Program-made: the position numbers and the translations under genes
Notes under the pieces: model-generated
Told to the model about the DNA's origin: nothing
The model's database searches: none
Seen by the model: the letters and a program-made list of their open reading frames with translations, nothing else
DNA from: Blastomussa wellsi
Taxonomy: Eukaryota; Cnidaria; Anthozoa; Scleractinia; Plerogyridae
Length of the DNA stretch: 64,000 nucleotides
Assembly (NCBI GenBank): GCA_947652115.1
Contig: OX393574.1
Coordinates: 12,009,400 to 12,073,399 of the forward strand
Direction: 5' to 3'
Part shown: positions 10,021 to 21,425 of the stretch, piece by piece
How positions within the stretch are numbered: the first letter of the stretch is position 1
Layout of the letters: the number at the start of each line of letters is the position of its first letter

Positions 10021-11300
10021 ATTAAAAAAAAAACCGTCCGCAAGGCTGGATCACGCCTCCTGCCAAAAGCCTTGAAAACACAGAAAGCTTTTCAGATCAA
10101 CTCGAAATTTCACTAGAGTCCGTACGTTAGAGAACCATTGTTTCGCATTCTCTATCTAATAAATTTATTCGGAATGCCTCAAATTCACTCTCCAAAGCAA
10201 ATTTGCAAATGAACACGGTTAAGCTGGCAACAGAAACTCTCGATGACTCACTGTTGAACCAGCTGAGATGAATCAAATCACAGTCAGACCTATAACTTTA
10301 ACTCGCGGCAGAGCATAGTTATTAACTATACAGGCAGTCCGAGCTCTACTGCACAAACCGTATCGCACGAGAATCGAAGAGCTCTGAGGAGGCCTCTGAG
10401 GACAGAATTTCCACTTTAAGATTCTAGGGCTTTCGTACTTCATGTACGTAGTATTGACGTTTCTACATGTTGTGTGCTGCAATATGGCGGCCAGTGAACA
10501 TTTTGACTTCCGTTTAAGATTTCTTTGTTCTCAACCAGCCAATAAAAAAAATCGAATTTTCTGGAAAATTCTATGTCCCCAGAGCCCTTCGTTTCTCATG
10601 CCAAGGCCCCACCAGCTAAGAGAAACCAATAGGGCCATGGAGACGAGAATGGCAACGATCCCAGGCACAGATGGTCAGAAAGTGGGATGGAACAGGATGC
10701 CTGATAAAACACCTGTATTGTTACGCCAGAAATGTGCCCACTTATGCTTCTACAACTTCTATTATATGAAATAACAAAATACAAGTGCTGTAATACTTTT
10801 AATATATACACATCTCTCGTCCATTTTTTTACAATAAATATTACAAAAATTATTACACATTTTTTGTTTCAAATAAGATATAGCGGCATCCACTATTTTG
10901 TATATTGTTTTACAACTTCAGAGGTCAGCGAAGTATATAATTTCGTACCATGTTAACATAAATTTTTGCACAAAATAAAGGAGTGTTATCGACAATATCA
11001 ATGGAATTTTCAGTTTTCAAATGCTTCATAACTTACGCCTACTTCACTCACTACAAATACTTAAATATACAGACTGTTTTTCTTGTTATTGAAGAGAATA
11101 AATTACTTGATACCATTTCAAAATATAAAAAGACCAGCTATCATTTCTTTGGTTGAAGATAACCTTCATTTTCGAAAGGTCATAAAAATTGAAGAAAAGT
11201 TTTCTCACTAAATTTAACTTTGAAATTACTCTGTGGCTTATTGAATAAGTCACAGAGTGAGACTAATACTCACTTTTGAGAAATGCAATTTCTTTCAAAT
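10021..11300. other. Gene-free AT-rich stretch up to the gap
   Basis: Contains one decayed fragment of the CTCGTCCCCAGAG family at 10574-10655 (CCCCAGAGCCCTTCGTTTC...GGAGACGAGAATGG). Otherwise nothing recognisable: no paired splice sites around an open frame, no tRNA-like boxes. AT content rises after 10800. Confidence 0.5.
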
Positions 11301-11500
11301 NNNNNNNNNNNNNNNNNNNNNNNNNNNNNNNNNNNNNNNNNNNNNNNNNNNNNNNNNNNNNNNNNNNNNNNNNNNNNNNNNNNNNNNNNNNNNNNNNNNN
11401 NNNNNNNNNNNNNNNNNNNNNNNNNNNNNNNNNNNNNNNNNNNNNNNNNNNNNNNNNNNNNNNNNNNNNNNNNNNNNNNNNNNNNNNNNNNNNNNNNNNN
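11301..11500. other. Assembly gap (200 N)
   Basis: Exactly 200 unknown bases, probably a placeholder size. It abuts the left edge of a minisatellite, so the gap most likely hides further repeat units rather than unique sequence. Confidence 0.97.
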
Positions 11501-12570
11501 AGAGAATAAGGGATATAAGGGTATGCTGACCTAAACTCTTTCCTAACACCCTCTGGGGTTAGGATAAGAAGTTAAAGGACAGGGGTAGTGGGGTAGAGAA
11601 TAAGGGATATAAGGGTATGCTGACCTAAACTCTTTCCTAACACCCTCTGGGGTTAGGATAAGAAGTTAAAGGACAGGGGCAGTGGGGAAGAGTATAAGGG
11701 ATATAAGGGTATGCTGGCCTAAACTCTTACCTAACACCCTCTGGGGTTAGGATAAGAAGTTAAAGGACAGGGTCAGTGGGGTAGAGTATAAGGGATATAA
11801 GGGTATGCTGGCCTAAACTCTTTCCTAACACCCTCTGGGGTTAGGAAAAGAAGTTAAAGGACAGGGATAGTGGGGTAGAGTATAAGGGTACACTGGCCTA
11901 AACTCTTACCTAACACCCTCTGGGGTTAGGATAAGAAGTTAAAGGACAGGGATAGTGGGGTAGAGTATAAGGGTACACTGGCCTAAACTCTTACCTAACA
12001 CCCTCTGGGGTTAGGATAAGAAGTTAAAGGACAGGGATAGTGGGGTAGAGTATAAGGGTACACTGGCCTAAACTCTTACCTAACACCCTCTGGGGTTAGG
12101 ATAAGAAGTTAAAGGACAGGGATAGTGGGGTAGAGTATAAGGGTACACTGGCCTAAACTCTTACCTAACACCCTCTGGGGTTAGGATAAGAAGTTAAAGG
12201 ACAGGGATAGTGGGGTAGAGTATAAGGGTACACTGGCCTAAACTCTTACCTAACACCCTCTGGGGTTAGGATAAGAAGTTAAAGGACAGGGATAGTGGGG
12301 TAGGGTATAAGGGTACACTGGCCTAAACTCTTACCTAACACCCTCTGGGGTTAGGATAAGAAGTTAAAGGACAGGGATAGTGGGGTAGAGTATAAGGGAT
12401 ATAAGGGTACACTGGCCTAAACTCTTTCCTAACACCCTCTGGGGTTAGGATAAGAAGTTAAAGGACAGGGACAGTGGGGTAGAGTATGAGGGATATGAGG
12501 GCACCCTTCCCTTAACTCTTTCCTAACACCCAAGGGAGTTAGCATAGGAGGTAGGATAGGATAGGTTAGG
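11501..12570. repeat. Minisatellite of 94-bp and 85-bp units
   Basis: Unit starts (A/GGAG or AGGG before TATAAGGG) fall at 11501, 11595, 11689, 11783, 11877, 11962, 12047, 12132, 12217, 12302, 12387 and 12481. The first four and the eleventh units are 94 bp; the fifth to tenth are 85 bp, lacking a 9-bp GATATAAGG-like segment. The last unit is diverged. Each unit contains CCTAACACCC-TCT-GGGGTTAGG, a potential hairpin. The left edge is truncated by the assembly gap, so true copy number is unknown. Confidence 0.95.
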
Positions 12571-13080
12571 TCAGGATAGGAGTAAGAATGATATGGTGTT
12601 TGGGGTTTGTTGGAGAATGAGGATTTTGACAAGGAGCTGGGAGCTTAAGTACTCTATAACTAAATATCTTGCCCTAGCCTCTATCCCTTACCCTATCCCT
12701 CCTAGAATGGGTATGGGCTTCAGGGTAGGAGTAGGGGTAGGGTAAGGCTTGGGATGAGAATACAGGTGACACTAGGGTAGAGTGAAGGTTAAGGGTTGGT
12801 GTGAGGATCCGAGTATGGGACAGCCAAGGGCTGAGGTTGGAGTTACAGATTCCAAGGTGATTGGGTTAGAGTTTACAGAGTGGGTAAGGGATTTCCACAT
12901 CTGATCACACTGTCATACATGTGGGAACAGATCAGCCTAAAATCGCTGAAACTGAGAGGAAACATGGTGAAAAGATAGAAAACAAAGAAGAAAAAAAAGA
13001 GAAGAAAAGAAGATAAGAAGAAAACAAAGAAAAGAAGAAAGAAGAAGAAGATAAGAAGATAAAAAAAAACACTTAATTGA
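12571..13080. repeat. G-rich then purine-rich low-complexity DNA
   Basis: 12571-12860 contains loose relatives of the minisatellite vocabulary (GGGTAGGAGTAGGGGTAGGG, TATCCCTTACCCTATCCC). 12970-13070 is an almost pure A/G tract on the plus strand (GAAGAAGAAGATAAGAAG). No gene seen. Confidence 0.6.
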
Positions 13081-13305
13081 TTTGAAATGATGGTCAGCAA
13101 AAAAAGTCTAACTCTAACTCATTTAGATTGATATTGTTTTTATCAGGGAAATAAAAAAAATAAGCAAGAGAGAAAAGTAATCATGGTAACCAGAAATCTT
13201 TGTAACAAAATAATTTGATGAACGTGTGCAAATGCTGTATATATCTATTAGATAGCTGGCGAGGTTGCATTTATCTAAATTAAGCTTTGAAAACAGATAT
13301 AATTA

Positions 13306-13524
13306 GGGACAGACCATTATTATTTTCGGAGGGGGATGGAAAATGTTGAAAAAAATTTTTTCCAATTGAAAGGAGAGAAGATAAAATAAATTGTTTTGAG
13401 AAAGACAGCTTCAAAAAGTTTGCAGAATTGCAAAAAAAATGTTTGCACAGTCACAAACACGAAAAAAATAGCTTGTGTCAACAAAACTTTCATTTGCCCC
13501 CTCCAAAAAATAATGGTCCATCCC
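13306..13524. mobile_element. 219-bp MITE with TTA duplication (PIF/Harbinger-like)
   Basis: The ends GGGACAGACCATTATTATTT and AAAATAATGGTCCATCCC (right, inverted) are flanked by TTA at 13303-13305 and 13525-13527. A three-base TTA duplication and GG-starting ends fit PIF/Harbinger-derived MITEs. A fragment with the same right end (TTTAATGGTCTGCCCCTAA) lies near 31220-31255. Confidence 0.55.
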
Positions 13525-13821
13525 TTAGTGTTCAGTCAAATTTTGAAGGTTATCAGTTTGAACATTACAAGTAGTAATTAAGTGGTAGAACAAAATAAGT
13601 ATAAATTATTATTAATAGCGAAGAGTTAAAAAGGAATAAACCACATTGCTGACAGTAAAAGCTTTGAAGATGTCTGTGCATGTTGTGCTTATCGCGTTGA
13701 TGCAATCATTGACAAAACTGGTTTTCTAAACAGAAAGAACAACAAAATACTGTTAGTGAAAGAAATTATTAAAAGTGTTTAGCTCACAGTGACTAGAGAT
13801 GATATTTAAATTGTCTCTGTG

Positions 13822-14115
13822 GGAGGTGCAGTGGGCTAAAAGTTAGTGCATTGGAATCTGGATTGGATGGTTTGGGTTCAAGCCCGGGCCGGGGCACTGC
13901 ATTGTGTTATTTGGCAAAACACTTCACTCTCACAGATACCTCTCTTTGCTCAGGTGTATAAATGTGTACCAGCGAATTTACTGCTGGGGAGTAACCCAGC
14001 GATGGACTAGAATCCCATCCAGGGAGGAGTAGCAATAATACTCTGTCGCTTGATGCTATGGAAACCAGGAAAAGTTCTAGCCTGATGGGCCACTCGGCTC
14101 TTATGCAGACTTTAC
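13822..14115 (+). mobile_element. tRNA-derived SINE, copy 1
   Basis: The tRNA-like head has an A-box-like GTGGGCTAAAAGTTAGTGC and a B-box-like GGTTCAAGCCC. The body follows with GGCACTGCATTGTG, AACACTTCACTCTCACAG, TGTATAAATG, GAATTTACTGCTGGGG and GCGATGGACTAG. The same order appears in the copies at 14703, 26115, 31335, 46755, 47427 and 53070. Confidence 0.75.
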
Positions 14116-14482
14116 TACTAAGAAATATATATAACTTAATGTATAGTTTTCTTGTTCAGACGGTTCTGCCGAATATTCGAGCAATAAAGGCAAACTGTCA
14201 CCATCTGGATTTAAACCTTGATGATGACATTCTAGTTGAGAAAATTTGGTTTTTAACATTTATTTTATTCCTCATCATGTGGCATACCTTTGGTGCTGTC
14301 AGTTTGGTTCTGGCACTTGCAAGCTCACTGTCAAAAAGGATAAATAAACTATTTTAAACATAATTTGCAGCACACGACTGAGTCAATATCATAGCCAAGG
14401 TATCTCTTGTTGATAACAAGCACTAAGACGACTTGAAATGGCCCAATGATCCAAAAAAGTTGTTAACAATATAATGCATACC

Positions 14483-17400
14483 TCTCCAGAGCTTCCTCTT
14501 GTACATTTGCTTTTTCCTTTAAGGCCTGTCAAGATAAAAATTGGTTTGAATACCATACTCATTTTAAGGTAATTATAGCTTAACTTCTGTTGAACATTCT
14601 TACTAGTACATTTGTCTACAACCCTGATCATGCTCTCGCTCAGGCAGTCTACCATATACAAGCTCTAACACTGGAAGAGGAGGAGCCCAGTGGATCTTCC
14701 TGAGGGAGCCACAATGGACTAATGTATTGTACGTTGGCCTCCTGATCGAACAATCCGAGTTCGAGCCTTGGCCAAGGAACTGTGTTGTTTTCTTGGACAA
14801 GACCCTTGCCTCTCATAGTGCCTCTCTTCAGGCAGGTGAAAAATGGGTACCTGCTGGATAATGTTGGGGCTGACCCTGCGATGGTCTACCGGCCATCCCA
14901 TCTAGTGGGGGGGGGGGGGGGGGGGAGTAGAACTACTGCTGGTTGCTTCATGCTACAGAAACCAGGATAAACTCTGGCCTGATGAGGCACTTGGCTTGAA
15001 AATAGACTTTAATAAGTGGGTGGAGAAATACTAGTGCAATAATTTTATTGAACTCCAGGTCAAATTTAGCCCTGGCCAGGGCACTGCAACATTAAGTTCA
15101 TTGAAAAGACATTTTACCCTCATAGTGCAGAGCTCTTCTGCCAATTCAGGTGTATAAAATGGTTACCAACAAATGTAATGCCTGGAGCAACCTCGTTATG
15201 GGCTAACATCCCATCCAGGCGAGAGTGGCAATAGTACTCCTGGTTGCAACAACAACAACAACTTTATTCACATTTCTTCTACAATTATATTATGTTCATG
15301 TTACGGAAATTAAACCACGATAAGCTCAGCCCTTTATAGGTCGCTGGCTACGCTCAAACAAAAACTTAACCCTAAAAGTGCTACTGTGATTAAATTTTTC
15401 AAAAACTCTTCATTTTTTCAAAAGGATCATGTAGTCTTCCATGTAAGATTAAAAGTGCCATTTTCCATTTTCACATATCTTTTACTAGTTCCCGAAATAT
15501 TTGATAAGTTGGTAGAATATGCAGATTAGGAGACTGATGACATCATCTGGTGTTCTCAACTCAATTTTAAATCAAGTTGTGTGATGGGCAAATAATAGTG
15601 TGACGGACAAAATGTCCAGATTGTTAAAGTGCAGTTTTTGGCATCGTTAAGTGCCAGAAAGCTTTCTCTTTTGACATTGTCGTATGTCTGTACATACGTA
15701 CGGTGCAAGCGCCATACCCATGAGCCATTCCGTTAGCCATTTAGACCAAGCAAAATGAACTGAATTTGTTTTCCTATTTCAATTTTATGCATGCATCATT
15801 CTCCAACCTTTCTGGGTATGGGGCTCTGCTCCACAGCCCTTCAGGCTACAAGAGCTCTGCTATAAACAGTTCTTTAATAAATTATATAAACTGAACTGTA
15901 AAGACATTGTAAAGCCAGATTTTATACTTTTATTAAATCATTTTAATTTGCAGATAAATTGAATGAATTAGTGCAAATTAAATAAATGTGCAATTTGCAG
16001 TTGATGAATGAAAAATCAATAAATTCAAAACAAAAATAAAAAGCCATTTTTTAATTGCTTTTAAAATAATTGTCTTTGCACTTACCTTCTTCCTTACTTC
16101 AGACACTTTTTTCTTCAAGAGCAAAGTTCTTTGTAATGCTACGCAGTACTGAAAAACAGTAACCCGAAAAGATGAGAGAATGTCCAGTAAACAAATATAT
16201 ATACAAGTCAAAACGCGTTGGGAAAACAAACTATAGAAATAAATATTTTTTTCCTAAAAAAGCCAGTCAAACACACAGTTCTACCAATCAAAAATTTTCA
16301 TTAATTCATTTTGCAAAACGGTGTTGTCTGCGAGATACAGAAATCTCCAACAGAAGGTCAGGTAAACTGATTTCTTTGCAAGAGGGTAGGGTATAAAGGA
16401 CAATTCTTAAACTGGTGGGAAATGCAAGAAACAGTTACTACAATTAATCAAAACTAGCTAACGATCAAACAGTTCCGAAGTCAGCGAAAGAGATGATTAG
16501 ATGGAAACCAAGAGTAATGAAATATAAAAAACGAGCTATTGAAAAATAATCTTATTTGAAAGGCCTTTAAAAATGAAGAACAATGGCATTTTCCTTTTTC
16601 TGATATCTCCTCTCGTCCTCGAGATATTCAAGATTTTTGAATTATGCAAATGAGGAACTGATTCATGATGTGATAAGGTGTGATACTATGGGTGTAAAAA
16701 CAAAAATATAGCATATCTCTGCAAGTACTGATGCAATGAAATTGAAACTTGGTGAGCATGTTATAGCCTAAGAAATACATCAAATGGTGTTTATTTTGGT
16801 GTTTCTATGGCAACACATCCGGTTCCAGATCTCTAATATACAGTACCGCTCAGAAATAAGCGTCCCAAAATATACGCGAAATACGCATATGCATTGCATA
16901 TATACGCATATGCGTATGTAAATTCGCGTATACGCATGTACTCTGTGTGCGCGTATGCTCATTTGTATGTATGAGCTAGCTTATTGTTGTTTCTTTTGTT
17001 GACAGTTGATTGTTCTTTAAATGACCTGACATTGCTGCATTTAAAAAGTGCATGGAAGACTGACTAAATCGTGCCGTGCCATAGTTTTACAGAAAATATT
17101 ACATGTAAATGTAAAGTCTACGTAAAAACTTGTTATCATGTATTCACTGTAATGAGAATTCACTTTCCGTTTGAATCATCGATTTAAATTAATCCCAAAC
17201 AGAACCATTTCACTTCTTGCTTCTCGCTCAAGAGAAAGTAAACACTCAGATGAAACGACTAGCGGCCGGTGCGTGCCAAAAAGCTTTATCTTGCAAAGAA
17301 GTTTTAAAATAAATGTTTACAACGCATCATAAAAACTTTGCTAAAACATTATTTCTACCTACAGAGACCATTTGACCGTTTAAAATCACCGATTTGCGCC

Positions 17401-19434
17401 GAATAGAACCAGAGATATCATTTTGTCTACCATGATTTTTCAATAACTATAAGCAAGCGACTCGCGCCGTCACGTGCTGGAAGACGAAAACTTTATCTTG
17501 CGAGTTAACAATTGTGAATGTTGGCCGAGTAGTTTTGATAAGCTTGAATGAAAACTCTCATCAATTTCACTCAAAATACTGAACAAAAGTACGTTACGTT
17601 AAGCACGTTACGGCAAGACAAACAAGTTCAACTCATTCGAAGAATCATAAAAAGACCAGGCATTCAATACAAGCAAGTGACATGTTTTTTCCCAACAATA
17701 CTACACAAAGCAAACTTATGGAAAAGAATAACAAAGAACTGCGTATATGAGTATGCGTATACGAGTATATACGCGTATATACGCATATGCGTATGCATAT
17801 ATACGCATGCGCGTATGCGTATGTACGCGTATGAGCTGCGTATGCGATGGACGCTTATTTCTGAGCAGTACTGTACAGGAATGATCATTCCTGTTTATGA
17901 TCTTTAGCAAGCTGCCATCGTCCACTTCCAAAAGGTTAATTAGGAGAGCTAGTGCAATATGGGCATTGCACACGCTTTAAATGGGATCAATCACTTGCCC
18001 TATACATGAGTTGCAAACAAGTAATATTTGACTTAAAGAGAAAACAGACCTTTGGGCTACCGGAGCTCTGCTATAAACATTAATAAATTAAATAAACTCA
18101 ACTAAAAAGACATTGTACAGCCATATTTTATACTTTTATTAAATAATTGTTGTAGACAAATTGTCTCCTCATGATATTAATTTGCATTTGATGAATGACG
18201 TAGATAAATGCCAAGCAAAAAATATTATCTAATCAATAAATTCAAAACATAAATAGAAAGCCATTTTTAATTGCTTTTTAAATAATTGTCTCACTGTACA
18301 TCTTCGCACTTACCTCTTTCTTCAAGTAAGCCGCTTTTTTCTTCAAGCGCAAGGTTGTTCTGCAAAACCAAAGGTAAATCACCTGTAAATCATGATACTA
18401 AATAATAATCACTATTATTCAACAAATTGTCGTGTTGCCCATATATGGTCATTATGCTCTAGATATCCATTAACTGCAGCTGACAGACATTCTGTGGTAT
18501 ATGTAGAAGTCTCGCAAAGCACCGCATAATGGAAACTTTTCTAGCTGTAACATTCTCTTCGTTGACAATTTGTTGAATAACAAAAAAATTATCCTGCTCA
18601 ATATTGCACGGAATATCATCTGATTTTAGCCAACTCAGCCAGCCTACAGCCTCATTGGCTAAGTATCGGGCGATATTCTGCGCGGTTTTGCAGGATAATT
18701 GCTTATTATCCATACCCAACATATGGTAACTATAGGTATCCATACCTATGATTTGGGTTGTAACTACCATGCATGGTACCCATAACTTAATTAATGATAG
18801 CCTGCGAGAAGTTTGGGGGAAAAATTTTGGCGGGCAAAGGTAGCCAAGTGTACAAGCGAAGCACGCAGAACCTGATCTGGGAGAGAGCCTGTAGACTTTC
18901 TTTGACTCCACTTATCCACCAACTATACATTAGCATATCTATCAATGAGTTGATCTAACACCACAGGAATGACACAATATTTTTGATTAATTTTGTTCTA
19001 AAAATTGCACGCAACAGTTGCATGTTGATGAAACATTCTCGTCCCCAGAGGCCACGATCCTTTTGGTGAGCACCAAGAATCACGACCTCTGGCCGTAACC
19101 AAATTGTGAGCATGTGTAGAAAACACATTTTGTAGCTTTCAGCCAATCATATTTGACTTTGTGCATGCGCAGAGTAACAGGAAGTCTGTGATTCGCGGAC
19201 CTATGGTGTTGGACCTTCCCAGAGGTCTCGATTGTTGGTGCTTACCAAACAAATCACGGGCTCTGGGGACGAGAATGTTGAGGAAACTACAAAGTTTCCT
19301 GTCATGAAGAGGGGGTCAATGGTAACATGTAGAACTGAACCATGCATAAATGTATGACGACAAATATTTCCAAATGACCCAACATTTGGACAAACATACC
19401 GGAATCTCTCAAGGCCCATTTCAATTTCAATCCT
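14483..19434 (-). CDS. Possible coiled-coil gene, exon set only
   Basis: I do not recognise this gene. Four short open segments on the minus strand have splice-like borders: 19400-19434 (RIEIEMGLERFR, donor GTATGT), 18314-18359 or 18314-18382 (TTLRLKKKAAYLKKE, donor GTAAGT), 16086-16148 (VALQRTLLLKKKVSEVRKK, 63 nt, phase 0, acceptor TTTTTCAG, donor GTAAGT) and about 14483-14525 (ALKEKANVQEEALE, acceptor CTTGACAG, donor GTATGC). All encode Lys/Glu/Leu-rich coiled-coil-like peptides. The middle two are paralogous and lie in the duplicated block. No start, stop or continuous reading phase was established, and further exons are probably missing. It may be a real gene with a duplicated exon or chance within repeats. 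Confidence 0.3.
14703..15010 (+). mobile_element. tRNA-derived SINE, copy 2
   Basis: B-box GAGTTCGAGCCT at about 14757, then TGCCTCTCTTCAGGCAGGTG, CCTGCGATGGTCTACCGGCC and the tail GAAACCAGGATAAACTCTGG. A run of about 20 G (14907-14926) interrupts the body where other copies have a short G tract; its length is likely unstable or mis-sequenced. Confidence 0.7.
15030..15245 (+). mobile_element. tRNA-derived SINE, copy 3 (degraded)
   Basis: The head is poorly preserved, but GGCCAGGGCACTGCAAC, TTTACCCTCATAGTGC, GTGTATAAAATGGTTACC and CATCCCATCCAGG follow in family order. It lies directly behind copy 2. Confidence 0.55.
15370..15600. mobile_element. End fragment of the AGTGCTACTGYGAT repeat family
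   Basis: AAAAGTGCTACTGTGATTAA followed by GATTAAAAGTGCCATTTTCC, CTAGTTCCCGAAATATTTGA and AGGAGACTGATGACATCATC matches the left end of the element at 59342-60138 block for block. A more diverged relative lies at 16553-16760 (CATTTTCCTTTTTC, GAGATATTCAAGATTTTTGA). No partner right end was seen here. Confidence 0.5.
15818..16148. repeat. Duplicated block, copy 1 (partner 18050-18382)
   Basis: It shares with the partner GAGCTCTGCTATAAACA, AAAGACATTGTA(A/C)AGCCA, TTTATACTTTTATTAAAT, ATCAATAAATTCAAAACA and AAAGCCATTTTT, ending in a candidate minus-strand exon (TTTTTTCTTCAAG motif) in both copies. The partner lies about 2.2 kb to the right, with a DNA transposon between the two. Confidence 0.65.
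16841..17873. mobile_element. 1,033-bp TA-flanked DNA element with TACGCATA-rich ends
   Basis: TIRs CAGTACCGCTCAGAAATAAG (16841) and its counterpart ending CTGAGCAGTACTG (17873) extend over about 25 bp and are flanked by TA (16839-16840, 17874-17875), as in Tc1/mariner/pogo-type elements. Just inside each end are about 100 bp of alternating CGTATA/TACGCA motifs with many self-complementary stretches. The interior lacks a transposase, so it is non-autonomous. It lies between the two duplicated blocks. Confidence 0.7.
18050..18382. repeat. Duplicated block, copy 2 (partner 15818-16148)
   Basis: See copy 1 for the shared blocks. This copy carries extra sequence near 18150-18230 and a longer form of the candidate minus-strand exon. 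The two copies are too diverged to be a recent event. Confidence 0.6.
18548..18703. mobile_element. Foldback element, AATTATCCTGC family
   Basis: TTGACAATTTGTTGAATAAC, ATTATCCTGCTCAATATTGC, AGCCAACTC, CCTCATTGGCTAAGTATC and GCAGGATAATTGC. The element at 25335-25480 has the same blocks in the opposite orientation. The ends TTATCCTGC and GCAGGATAA are inverted. Confidence 0.6.
19034..19277. mobile_element. 244-bp MITE with 9-bp duplication, copy 1
   Basis: TIRs CATTCTCGTCCCCAGAG and CTCTGGGGACGAGAATG. Flanks TTGATGAAA (19025-19033) and TTGAGGAAA (19278-19286) form a 9-bp target duplication with one mismatch. The body is closely similar to 60734-60975 (CCAAATTGTGAGCATG, TTTGTAGCTTTCAGCCAATC, TTTGTGCATGCGCAGAGTAA). 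Nine-base duplications point to the Mutator-like superfamily. Confidence 0.75.
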
Positions 19435-19479
19435 CTGTGGAAAGAAAAATCTCATTTAATATGTAAGTTTGTAAGTTTA

Positions 19480-21240
19480 GTTTGTAAGTTTATTTAGTTT
19501 TCAAGAAAATATTTTTACAATCAGTAAGCACCGCCTGCAAATAGCGAGCTAATCTAGGCAGGCGGTGTTAAGGACATACAACACAAATTACTAAAACACG
19601 AATTACTCAATTTTCGTAAAACACGAATTACCCGAATTACTCGATTTTGCATACATTATTTGACGAAAGAGGAAAAAGGTGATATGTTAAGTTTTAAGTT
19701 CACATTACATTAAGGTTAACACATAAACTCACTGACTGCAAAATTCAGGAACAGTGCATCTTTCAATCCGCGTTTTTACTTGTTTTCAGCATTCCCAGGC
19801 CCGTATGCATTGAACATTTTTCTATGCAAAAGTTTACATAACCGTGAATACTTGTTCACTCTAGGTGTTATACTGAGCAAGATGTTATACTGAGCAGGAG
19901 CCCAATATAAAGGGGTTCTTTCGAATGCCACATTCTATTCTTTCTTTCAATATATTTCAATACTTATAAACGTATTGCGGCCGCCATCTTGAGTGACGCG
20001 TGGCCGTGGAAGGCTGGAGCGTGTCAAAATTGTCATACGGATGGCCCTGGGGACGACGTTGTTTTTTATGACGTCAACAATCAATGAGTGATATAATGGA
20101 AGGTTTCCTTCAATTTCCGAAATAACCTGCGATCAGGCGTTCCTTATATACTTTTTTTCTCCAGCCGCGAGAAATAAGAACGCCTGATCGCAGGTTCCGA
20201 AAGGAATGCTCTTGATCCCGCAGGTCCTTTGAAATGGCCAAAAAAATTATTCTTGGTAAAACGGGTTAAACTTGTCATGGCGGAGTCCCTGATGGTCATT
20301 GAAATTGTTGTCTTGAGCCTCGCCATGCTCCTCGCGTTGCAACAAAAGATACGCGAGAATCGAATTTTTCCCTTTTTTGCAAATGGTTTCAATTTTGTGT
20401 CCATCCATGGCCATCCGATATCCGAAAGCAAAACATATCTCCCTTCATTTTTCATCACTCGAGAGCTAAGCAGCAGTGGAACGCAAAGCAGTCACAGGCT
20501 AAAGTTTAATACCTTTTTGTTTTTCTTTCTTTCTTGAGTCTTAACCCTGACTTCATCAGCTATTAAAAAAGAAAAAAAAAACAGTTCCTTTTCTTAGTTT
20601 CTTATGGCTGAAATTATTAAGATAATTTACGGCAGTGAAATAATGCAAATATTAGCCTGAATTGACGTAAATGAGAAAAGATATGACAGTTATGTATAGA
20701 TATAAAGATGCAAGTTAAAAAACTGAAAGTAATGATGTAATAAATTATACGTCATCTCGTGTTGCTAAGGGATACAATCTGTTTACTAAGACACGGACGC
20801 GCGCAGTCCGCGGAAAAAATGAAATATCGTTTGCGCGAATATATATTGCAACATTTAGGGAACTAGGTAAAAGAAATCATTCTTACTTAAGGTAACACAA
20901 TTTGGTTACTTTTTTATTACATCTGAATGTCCTCCACTTAACTTGGATGTTTGGAGTTTGACTTTGCTCTTCAAGCTCTCAGCGCGCAAATCTTCCGAGA
21001 ATTATTTTTAACTAAAATACTTGCCATCAATTGGAACCAGAGTAATACAGAGAAATTTCGTTTACTAACCTGATTCTCGATCCATTATCTCGTCGACTAA
21101 TTTACGTTAGTTTTTCTTTACACGATTAAATGATTTTGATTTTCCCGCCTAACACCTTGATGCGAAGCTGTCAACCGCCAGATGACTTCCATTCATGACG
21201 TAAAATACGTAGTCAGTTACCGCAAAGCTTTATGGGATCC
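19480..21240. other. Stretch without a confident gene
   Basis: Holds a foldback at 20116-20204 (AACCTGCGATCAGGCGTTC against GAACGCCTGATCGCAGGTT). A 102-codon plus frame at 20229-20537 begins with a hydrophobic segment (MVIEIVVLSLAMLLALQQ) but has no recognisable domain and ends in a low-complexity poly-F tail; I do not call it. The rest is AT-rich with nothing recognised. Confidence 0.5.
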
Positions 21241-21241
21241 T

Positions 21242-21425
21242 TGTAGTGTCAATTGACTTGAGAATTACGTAACTGCGTAATTAAGAATTATGTAGCCCCG
21301 CCACCTTTCGAGGTATTTATATTCGTGGCAAGTTTTCAAAGTGTGCTTGTAAGTTTTCCGTCGTTTTCAATTTCGGTCGTAGTTTATTTTGGTGGAATAA
21401 AGTTTATTCGTTTAAGAACACAACA
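21242..21425 (+). mobile_element. Possible solo LTR
   Basis: The segment runs from TGTAGTGTCAATTGAC to AAGAACACAACA, has a TATTTATAT box at about 21314 and an AATAAA signal at about 21398, and is flanked by the similar pentamers ATCCT and ATCTT. No primer-binding site or retroelement coding sequence follows. At 184 bp it would be a short LTR. Confidence 0.35.

Noticed and set aside
11257..11549. Frames across the N gap
   Set aside because: They consist almost entirely of unknown residues.
12650..12800. Internal telomere
   Set aside because: GGGTAGG-like words are present, but there is no regular TTAGGG array; better explained as decayed minisatellite or G-rich DNA.
20229..20537. 102-codon membrane-type small gene
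   Set aside because: There is one hydrophobic helix, but no family resemblance, no splice or polyA support, and a low-complexity tail.
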